Assembly: GCA_030374805.1 (NCBI GenBank)
Contig: JARGSG010000267.1
Span: 62,001-126,000, forward strand
Reading direction: 5' to 3'
Length of the DNA stretch: 64,000 bases
Origin: Gracilaria gracilis
Taxonomy: Eukaryota > Rhodophyta > Florideophyceae > Gracilariales > Gracilariaceae
Position 1 is the first letter of the stretch. Every line of letters starts with the position of its first letter. Position numbers and translations under genes: made by a program. Of this stretch, positions 55,391 to 64,000 are shown in pieces. The notes under the pieces were generated by a model. It did no database searches and was not told where the DNA came from. It saw only the letters and a program-made list of their open reading frames with translations.

Positions 55391-56559
55391 AAGCTGGTAA
55401 AATTCCAACCTACAAGGTTTGCATGTCTTACCACTGATAAGATGGGTGTGTTCGAAGCGCGGTAACATGCGCTCTTGACACCTCCCATCTTGGCACTACC
55501 CAAAACTTGTTTATGATACACATTGGATACCGACGCTTTGGACGCTAAAATTGGTTGTTGTCTTTCGCAGAAGCTAGAAAATTGCGAAAAACTACCGATA
55601 GCGTACTGGAGCCGTGCTCTGCACGCTGCATAAAAGAACTACCCAACAAACGAAAAGGAGTGTCTAGCTGTGGTCTGGAGCATGCTGATGCTCCGTCCCC
55701 ACCTATAGGGTGAAAGGAGTACGCTTCGAACCGACCATGACGTCTTAAGGTGGATACGTGGTCTTGCTGACGCATCAGGCGGACTTGCCAGATGGTGGTT
55801 AAGACTTTCAGAGTTGGAATAAAATTTACAGTACCGTCCAGGTATAAAGCACAAAGTTGCTGACGCAATGTATCGCATTACCACAGATGGTCTGGATGCC
55901 AAACCGGTATAATGTGATGTCCCATTCGTTATCATCTCTACAGACCCTGGTGGTGGTAATGATACCTTAGAAGGTTACTGGACTCTACCCGAAGAGGATA
56001 CGTGGTTCAATAAAGCCTCGAGCGATACTAGCCTTTGAAGAAACCGACGTCATGCCGATTACCCGCGACAAATTCTGGAGAGAACAAGCAAACGATGTCT
56101 ATTGCCCCGCTGTCTCATGGACCAAGTAGGTATAAAAGACTCAAACTTTGATGTCGAACGAACCCTCGGAGGTAAGCTGATCTCCCATTGATTCAAGTTA
56201 GACAGTCACTTTATGTCATTTGTGGCATTTCCCGTCGATACTTGGCTCATCAGAAGAACGTCAATGGAATTTCTTGTGATTATCTAACATTCTGGATATC
56301 CAACTGATGTCCTGAAATTTGCTTCCCACGAAACTACCGTAATAAAAGGTCCGAGTGATATCCAATTGATATTCTTCAGCCTACACTACAGGTGTGCTAG
56401 TGATGTGCGTTCCAAAAATATATCCAAATATCCTCTGGGCATCGAGTTGTCTCTCTACGGAAATCGTGTCCTTGTCAGGCGAGCTCTAATCGCTGGGTCT
56501 TTTTCAAAGATAGTGCCCAAGGTGCTGCGCTCTCGGGTGCAGTACCATGCACAATACCG

Positions 56560-57434
56560 AAGGCTATCGGGACACCCTGGAGGTACAAGAATGTATTACA
56601 CCTTGAGTCAAGGGTATTACTGGCCTCATATGACACATGATATCTATACTTTTGTACGTCAACTTTTGACGTTCCTACGAAATCGGGAGGTCTCCGCAAG
56701 CATGGAAAATACTTGACACTCTTTCCCGCTTCGGCTTCTTTCGATTTCGTTGCGATAGACCTTCTAGGTCTACTGCCGAAAACCATAAAGGGATATCAGT
56801 ACATTATCATAATCACAGACAGGTTCTCGAAGCACATTCGAGTGATACCATTGGAAGACACAAAGCCTGTGACCCCCGCAGTATCGTTATTGAACAATTG
56901 GATCCACCTGTATTGTGTTTTGCTATATCTACTTACCGTAAATGGTTCGAACTTGGCTTCTAAGTTCTTCAAAGTTGTTTGTAACTTCTTGGGTATTAAT
57001 CATTACTTCACCACTGCTTACCATTTACGAACGAATGGGCAAGTGGGGCGCTTTAACCAAACACTGGTATCTAGATTACGCCACTGTACAAAAGAACACC
57101 AAACTGGTTGGGAAGAGTTTTTGCAGCCCTTGAAGACGCATGTAACATTAAGGTTCATCGAGCGACGCAAACTACGCCGTTCGATCTAATATTGTCAAGA
57201 CACCTGCCAGGTATTGTTATTGGCAAAGACCCTTTAAGACGAGAAGTCGCTCGTTCGCCCACAACGTCACTAGTCAAACGGAATATTCTTTTGAGTTTGA
57301 AGCGTGCTCCCAAATATGCCGAAAGCAAATTCACAGCATTCCAGAAGCGGTACAAGGACAACTACGACCGAAAAGTAACCCAAGTTATAACGGCAACGTG
57401 GGATTCATATGTCTTTATTGACCACCCTCCGTAA
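56560..57434 (+). pseudogene. Gypsy-2 integrase fragment
   Basis: The zinc-finger start is recognisable (HPGGTRMYYTLSQGYYWPHM). The core has Asp in FVAIDLLGL, but the second Asp and the Glu are lost (LLTVNGSNLAS; NGQVGRFNQTL with Gly for Glu). It is catalytically dead. Confidence 0.7.
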
Positions 57435-57720
57435 GCAGCTAAATCACGACCGGCTGATGAAGCCGATTATGAAGCTATCGATAGAGATACCAACTCTAAG
57501 CATCTTCCGAAATCATCGGTAATTTTCCAGGTAGTGCGTGGCACCGACTATACTGTAACGGTGAACCAAGGGAGTGTAGAGAATACGATCTCTATTGACC
57601 GAATCACGGTCGCAACTCAAACGGTTGAAGGAAGAACCCCGCACCTCAGGCTGCTTTGCACCCGCAATATCCGTCGGACGGGGGACTCTGTCACAGATTC
57701 TAGCTCATAAGAGGGCTAAG

Positions 57721-58868
57721 ACTCAAACCCTATGAATGCAATTTCTCGCTTGCGGGGTTTGAAGTACACTCGGATTCCAAGAATCTGGCCTTCATACCAT
57801 ACTTGGGGCTTTCAAATCCCATTGATTCAACAATGTCTACCCCCGACAACAACACTTCCGGTCACTCCGGTGCTCTCTGTGTTAAAACTGAACGGGTAAC
57901 AATTGCCAACCCGCAGTTCCTGTCCCTAGGAGATGCGGGAAATAATAGTTTGAAAAATATGGTTTGAACAAAGCAATAAAATCTTTAATACCTCTTCCGA
58001 TATGACACAAGCAGCGAAACAAAACATATACTCGAATGAGTAAGAAACATGTAGATACCTCTTTAGTAAACGGACTTGTAGCCTACTTCAATTGTACGAA
58101 TAGCAGAACTACATACAAAACGGTGTTGTTGCCTACTATAAAATAAGGAGAGCTTTCCTATGAAGAACATGAATTCTCTAGTCCTTCTGTTCCGATTCTC
58201 AATACTATCACAAAATCTGCGTAAAATAGCTATAATATTTAATCGCTTCGGTACAATAGCTTTTCATTCAAGTAAGTAAAAACTTGAGAACATCAAACTT
58301 CAGACATGGAAACAACAATAAAAGAAAATTGTATTTCAATGAAAATCTCTTCATGCCAGGTTGCGATCATACTCAATACCTCTTACCTTAAAAGTCTTGA
58401 ATATAATCTTTGTTTCAATACAAAAGAATAACATAGTTTTCAAGGTTCATCACGGAAGAAACATAGATATATATTTTTAATATTTGACAAATCAGAAGAA
58501 AAAACCACAATACTTCTATACCTTTGCAGCTCGAAATACAAAGATCATAATGGTGTAATACTAAAAGCGATCTGACTCTTATGTATTTTATATCATGTTG
58601 TCTACTCAGACTCTTCCAGAAAACAAATTGCAGACACTGTATCAATTGATGCCTCCTAGGGTACTAGATATATTAAAATTCACAGCACAAAGAATGCTTC
58701 AGTATTGGCGACTTTGGTATACTCGTCACTCTTGGTTTCTCGAAGATCAGTGTACACCATTCGTAACTCACATTCAGGAAAAACAAGATTTGTCTTGCTC
58801 TCGACCTGCTTCTGCACTGCAAATGGCAGTGGAATTCGACAAGTAGACTGCACATTGTCCGAACTTTT
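57721..58868. other. AT-rich, no gene seen
   Basis: Mostly AT-rich sequence with short ORFs on both strands. I see no motifs. Confidence 0.4.
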
Positions 58869-59570
58869 CTATCTCTTATTTCTCAACGCGTTCTGAAAGC
58901 CGAGGATTTGGAGATGGTAATGTTTAAGTTGCTCAACATCAGATGATAGCCATTTTCGATGCATTAGCTCCACATCCACCAAAGGACGAGGCCAAGTAAC
59001 ACTGAATTCAAGATATTCTCCATTATCGATTACATGAGCGGCCAACATTCCTTGTCCCACTCCGGATGGAAGTGCAATAGCTATGCTGAGACGCTTTGCC
59101 GTCTTCCTAGCTGTGTCCATTCTGATATAAGGTAGAGAGGTTTGAATTGATTTGCAGCAGACACAAGTTCTATTCCTTTGTCGTTATCAATAAGCTCAAA
59201 ATATTATCAGAACTCTGTTCATCAATCTCTCTGCGCTCGCTCTTGGTTGGGATGGATAAAGTTGTTCTGCGGTCTAAAAAATTCAGGTTCTCCTTATCAC
59301 CGTCTGCAAAATACTGAGTTAGTAACATCAACACAATTTGTAGTATGAAAAGTGGTGCAAGAATTGATTACCTTTTCTGAATTCGTATTCCTTTTGCAAA
59401 GCATTGTATTTCTGCCGGAAGTTCACCAGTCTATGTGCTTTGAATACTCCTCCACTTTCCCACACTTTCTTCGGCTCATCCGTACCATCCAGTTCTCCGC
59501 TTTCAAATTTGGATCGTAACAATTTGAAAGCCAGGCCTTTGCTGTTAGTCGAGGCATCAGGAAAACTCAA
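58869..59570 (-). pseudogene. Probable DNA-transposon accessory gene, decayed, with intron
   Basis: The minus-strand exon (59570-59372) encodes SKGLAFKLLRSKFESGELDG and VWESGGVFKAHRLVNFRQKY, then a 68-nt GT/AG intron (59371-59304) with a perfect TACTAAC branch point. The reading frame continues in the next exon until a stop near 59170. A further piece (59120-58869) reads AIALPSGVGQGML...FSVTWPRPLVDVELMHRKWL. I have seen comparable 'LPSGV...WP' proteins next to DDE_Tnp_4 transposases in algae. That link is from memory and tentative. It is divergent from the transposase relic at 60350. Confidence 0.45.
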
Positions 59571-60349
59571 GGATTTACTTAACTACCCCACATCTGGATG
59601 TTCCAGAACTACCAAGCAACTTAAGTACAGGATGGGGTTCCTACGATAAGAGAAGTCTCTGATATATGTCTTTGTCGTATGAATTTGGGAGCCTACGGCG
59701 TACAAGGTTCTCTCTCTTTTGGTAACTCGTCAAATCTTTTAAACACAACCCGTGCTAAACGAAAGCTCCAACGCATAGAAATTTGACGCGGCATTGCAGT
59801 GTACAAGAACAAATTGCGGGCCGATGCTTGAGATAAATCTATATAGAATTTGTCCCTGAAGTATTTCAAATAGGACAAAATCTCTTCCCTATTGTGCTAA
59901 ATTTGTCCAGGCGTTCGTGGAGAAACTGAGCGGTACTGAAGCTTGTTAAAACGTCAAGTACATTTTTGTGAAAAGAACAATAACATATCACACCAACAGC
60001 GTTATCGCACGATTCATTCAAGCGAAATTCGCCGCATATCAACGAGTAAAAATACCCATTTCTCCGTGATTTTGGTCAAGTTAAGGGCCTACTATTGCGC
60101 TGTAGGAGAAACAACCAGACCGAAAGAGTATATATTTCAATGTAGGATGAGTACGGCTACAGGTACAGAGGTTTTTCTTGCGTTCTACGTCGTGCAGGTA
60201 GAGAAATTAGCTGAATTTCGTTTCGTCATTTGCAATCTATATGAGCTCTTCTTTTTGATATATTATGATGCAGGGAGTTAGAATCTTGTTGAAGCGTTAT
60301 AATACTGTGTGGTCCTTACATTCGTAACGGACCCAACGTAAGATGTGTG
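59571..60349. other. No gene seen
   Basis: Spacer between the two divergent transposon-gene relics. One minus-strand ORF (59878-59693) is unrecognised. Confidence 0.35.
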
Positions 60350-61400
60350 GCACAGGTGCATTGATGCTTTTAATCTCCGCTGTAGAGGATACATTTCATA
60401 CAGTGTTCATGCAGTGTCCCTAGACGAAGCCCTGCGAAAAATTGGAAACCCTAACAGTAATGCCGATTATTCCCTGCAAAGGGAAGTCTGGCTAGTTTCA
60501 CAACCTTCGATGGCACTAAAAGCGTGATTTGTCATGTTCTGTGTCTTTTGAAGCAGTTATCAGCCACCATCTTCTTCGTAGTAGATGCATGTCAAGAGAA
60601 AAATGGTTTCCAAGTCAATGTTTGAAGTAAAAGGGAACAAAATTATTGGTGGAAGCTCGTTTTTGTCGTCCTCTGTGACAGAAAAAAGATTTAGAGGTCT
60701 GTCTTTTTGGAGTCTCTCCCACTATATGTCACAATGTTTGACAAAACTAAATGCAGTTGTACTAAAATCTACGAAGCCACATCCCCTGTTATGGGCATTT
60801 ATGTTCCTTAAAGTATATGCAACGGAACATGTTAACAGTACTCTAACGAGAGTTGATGAGAAAACATTTAGAAAATTGGTTCATATTGTGGCCCGAGCAA
60901 TTTCGTATTTTAAACTGGTATGTCATGTTCATATATTCTCTCAAGACTTTCAATTTATTAACATATATTTACCAGATTCACTGGTCCGAAAGGATTGTAC
61001 GCATTGAAGACAGGGCACATTTTTCTGTTGACGCCGTAGACTTTCAAATCTTCGAACCTTCTCCATTTGATCCAAAATTGGTTTTCCTCAAGTTTAACAG
61101 TCCGGGACTTTGATATGAGGTCGGACTTTCTGTCAGAAAGAGGAATATTGTATGGACTTATGGTCCGTCTCCGTGCGGAACGTTTTCAGACCTAAAATTA
61201 TTTCAGATGAAACTGGAAAGTATGCTCGGCTCGAAAGGGAAAGTTATCGCGGATAGAGCGTATCTAGCACCTTCATGCATTAGAAAACAAAACACATTTT
61301 CCCAAAAATCGCGAGGTATTATCAAACGAGTGAGGGCGCGCCATGAATCTTTGTACCGTCGATTGAAGCAATTTTTTTTGTACTTGGACATCGTTTTCGT
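60350..61400 (+). pseudogene. Decayed DDE_Tnp_4 (IS4EU/Harbinger-like) transposase
   Basis: Visible segments are EKRFRGL, PLLWAFMFLKVYATEHVNST, VDEKTFRKLVHIVARAISY, then in other frames AHFSVDAVDFQIFEPSPFDP (first Asp), LKFNSPGL, GKVIADRAYLAPS (second Asp region) and VRARHESLYRRLKQF (Glu). At least three frame changes and a TGA after SPGL are present. The order of motifs is that of DDE_Tnp_4 transposases of algae and stramenopiles. Confidence 0.65.
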
Positions 61401-62778
61401 CATAAGCTCTCCTTTCCTTATTCTTGTTTCTTTGCTGTTTTTAATATTACTCAGTTGATCATTGGGATGGAGAGCCCACTTTTTGAAGTATTTAAGCAAA
61501 GCTTTTCTCTGTTCCTGTGTCGCAATTAATATATTGATTGTTTCTAGTCATGTGATGTATAAGATTATTTTTCAAAATGGAGAATGTACTCAGGAGGCTT
61601 TCACCATCATACTTTGACAGAACCGACGAAAAAGAAAGCTTCTTCAATAATAAAATACATTCAAACGATGTTTGGTACCTTTTGGAATTGTGATAAGCAT
61701 TAAGAATGTGTCGGTGGGTTTAACATGAAATAGAAGTCTACAGATTTTTCTGTATCTAGTTCTGTGAAAACACGTTCTGAACTAAGTTTTGTGTTATATG
61801 TTGTTTGACGTAAATTGGCATTGTATTATTTAGAAAATTTAAGGCCTTGCTCTCGAAGCAATGGAAGAACGATTGTTCTCTCTAGACCCCTGTAACAATA
61901 CAACTAACCGAGCACCTCTGATACGCACCACGAGCTGTCGCTCGAAACCATCGAGCAAGAGCAATTACAAATCAGCTGTATCACTAACTCGTGGAGCTAC
62001 GATGCCATTGACATGTCTTCTGTTTCGCTCAGTTCAAGGGTGATGACCTTGGTGATGCGGTCTGGAGACGATCGACTCCTTTGAACGCTCATTAAGGGGG
62101 ATTGTCTTACAAAAACCAACTCCTTGCAAACACCAATGCGGTCATTGATTCATGTGAAACAGAGGTTAATGTAATGAAGTGATATGCTAGCGCATCTGAT
62201 ACAAATCCAGTTGTTAGCTGTTTTGATACAGAAAGTTTGCAGTTACGATGTGACGTTAATTATTATGAAGGAAAAGACGAGCTTTATAGATTCTGAGGGC
62301 GTTGGGTCTGGCCGAGCACGGCTAGGCTCCACACACGAATTCCTACTCAGTCGCATTGCATCATCCTTGGCTTAGCCATTCCGTTCTTGATTACTGCTTT
62401 CTGACTACCTACAGTATGAGTGAATACCGTCGAAACAGTTTTGACTCCCTGACTACGAACCTCAGATATATAGAGTAGTTAGATTACGCCCCTGCAAATC
62501 CCGATGGATAGAGAGAATAACAAAGGAGTGCTTCCTTCTGTGTTTGTACAGTATAGCTTTTGAGGTTCTACGGATCCTACTGCGGCCGGTTCAAGCAAGA
62601 GGGTAAATGATACTGCCGATGAAAATGGTCTGATCGTAATGGAAATCATTTCACCTGTAAGAATTAGAATAACTTTAGTTTTGAATAGGAAAATGTCGGT
62701 GATGGGTCAGATTAGGTGGCACCCCAGTCACGGGAACTACACGAATCATGACGGTTTGAGTGTGAACAGAAAGGGTTT
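61401..62778. other. AT-rich, no gene seen
   Basis: Short contradictory ORFs only. A small ORF at 61861-62043 is Ser/Arg-rich and unrecognised. Confidence 0.4.
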
Positions 62779-63114
62779 TTGAATTTTCAGGAGACGCCCA
62801 GTGTCAGCCCCACACACCATGTCAATCTGGGAGATGCTGTATCCACAACAAATCCATGGGTGAAGGGTAAGTCACCATTACCTTCGCTAAAATTAGAGTA
62901 CTTCTACGTCCCTTTAGCAAATAGAGCTGAAACATCATCTACTGGAGCATTTTACGTGTTTGGAAATGACACTGTGGGCGACACGCAATACGATCATGAG
63001 TTGGTAGTGGAAAGCAGATCTAGTGAAGAGTGCGCAAAAGCTGTTCGACTTCACTCAAAGAAGCGCCGATTGGATGGCAGTACAACAAGATCAGCTAGCA
63101 ATCGGGCAAAATGA
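62779..63114 (+). CDS. Hypothetical protein fragment or exon
   Basis: 111-codon ORF preceded by an acceptor-like TTTTGAATTTTCAG (ends at 62791) and ending in a basic stretch (KKRRLDGSTTRSASNRAK). There is no recognised domain. It may be an exon of a gene whose other parts I cannot delimit. A second ORF overlaps its end (63111-63359) with a short hydrophobic segment (AFLAIGAGLAGVFAATGIWA). Confidence 0.25.
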   Translation: MNFQETPSVSPTHHVNLGDAVSTTNPWVKGKSPLPSLKLEYFYVPLANRAETSSTGAFYVFGNDTVGDTQYDHELVVESRSSEECAKAVRLHSKKRRLDGSTTRSASNRAK

Positions 63115-63359
63115 AGACACGAAATGAAGAAACGGTTCTACAGGAACGACCGGGAGAGCCGTCGCCACCGGATGCGTTTTTAGCCATTGGAGCAGGACTA
63201 GCTGGTGTGTTCGCGGCAACCGGAATCTGGGCACACATGAAACACGACATGCGCAGGGACGGCACACGGAAACGACGCGAGTACGAAAAAGTGTGGCTCG
63301 TGTTCAAAGTAGCACTGGGTTTGTTTGTGATCGGTGGAGATAGGTATGAGTTATGTTGA

Positions 63360-63490
63360 TATGGGAAAATGTCGATATTTTCCCTCACTTGAGCGAAAAT
63401 ATCGATATCTTCCCGACCGTAACGATATTTCCGCTACGCTATCTCAGTGAGAACCAGGCGACAACTCATACTTGTAAATATTTTATAGAC
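63360..63490. repeat. Palindromic dispersed repeat, second copy
   Basis: GAAAATATCGATATCTTCCC, GTAACGATATTTCC and GTGAGAACCAGGCGAC match the block at about 30770-30835. The near-palindrome GGGAAAATGTCGATATTTTC lies just upstream. Confidence 0.6.
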
Positions 63491-64000
63491 ATGAATATAG
63501 ACTTAGCTTTAATTACGGTACGTTGAACGTTCCTCCAATCGCTAGCCGCCATTAATAGGAACTCTTGGCAACTGTAGCACGGACACAAAGGTTCCCCCCG
63601 TCGGGACCAGACACATGGTCACTAACTTCAGCAACCGGGTGAGATTCGGCGCTTCACGAGCTCGCGCAGAGCGGCGAGCAGCGCCAAGTGCCCTATTCTC
63701 TGCCGCGCGTGCCCCTCTCGTGACAAAACAACTAATTGGGTTTGCTTTTGGTTCGCTTGCGTTGGTAGCCACATGTGCTTCTGGACATGTGGTATTTGCT
63801 TTCTTTTTCATGCGCTGCCTCTGGAGCAGCGCGTTTTCCGTGACAGCTTGTTTTCTCCGGAGGGTAAGCAAAATAGAACCTCCAGCGCCTCGGGCTTTTG
63901 AATCAGTGGACTGCACTAGTCCATCACGCTGCTCCGCGCATGGCGACGACCCGAAGGTTTTGTGCCCTCTTCCTCTGAGCTCCGCCGTTGCCGCACAGCG
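63491..64000. other. GC-richer right edge, no confident gene
   Basis: A 124-codon minus-strand ORF (63916-63542) has basic, low-complexity composition and no motif. Confidence 0.35.

Larger units (their letters stand above)
51848..57720 (+). mobile_element. Decayed Ty3/gypsy element (Gypsy-2)
   Basis: Gene order gag, protease, RT, RNase H, integrase on the plus strand, with many stops and frameshifts. Its protein fragments align with those of Gypsy-1 (for example the YRSYRLRN and YRYYRLED gag segments, and PYRAGPKA in RT), so it is an older member of a related family. I found no LTR pair and no antisense ORF. Confidence 0.75.

Noticed and set aside
57721-58868. Search for a Gypsy-2 antisense ORF comparable to Gypsy-1
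   Set aside because: No long minus-strand frame is present. The copy is too decayed or lacks the gene.

Overview
The window is nuclear DNA of a eukaryote. It has spliceosomal introns of about 50-90 bp, long stretches without genes, and no operons. The mix of Ty1/copia and Ty3/gypsy elements, PIF/Harbinger, pogo and foldback elements, plus compact host genes, fits an alga, most likely a red alga. That assignment is an inference. No ribosomal or organellar marker is present to test it.

Host genes are concentrated in the first 20 kb. They are two tandem secreted von Willebrand A-domain proteins (one cut by the left edge), a four-exon WW-AIM24 fusion, a secreted Cys-rich relic, and a ubiquitin-peptidase relic without its catalytic Cys or His. 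The last is a large SNF2-family ATPase gene (8275-19989), split inside its helicase C-lobe by a 7.7-kb copia element. That copia element has almost identical 307/308-bp LTRs and a 5-bp target duplication, and it is itself split by an intact-looking two-gene PIF/Harbinger transposon.

From 20.5 to 23 kb there are non-autonomous TIR and foldback elements. From 23.06 to 30.6 kb lies a second copia element, complete except for one in-frame stop in pol. It has a textbook -1 frameshift signal at the gag-pol junction and an extra gene on the ANTISENSE strand between pol and the 3' LTR, apparently with its own 51-nt intron. From 31.6 to 42.5 kb lies a decayed gypsy element (chromodomain integrase) with the same layout. 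It too carries a long antisense ORF between pol and the 3' LTR, and that ORF starts inside the LTR. Two unrelated LTR superfamilies with convergent antisense accessory genes are the most interesting signal in the window.

From 42.6 to 64 kb is a transposon graveyard. It holds an orphan Harbinger-type Myb/SANT-like gene, two decayed DDE_1 transposases, a second and older gypsy copy, and a decayed two-gene DDE_Tnp_4 element. One of the DDE_1 genes is interrupted by a palindromic MITE that is in turn interrupted by a pogo-like element. The rest is AT-rich sequence in which I see no convincing gene.

All calls come from reading the sequence. Family names rest on recognised motifs, not on a database search.
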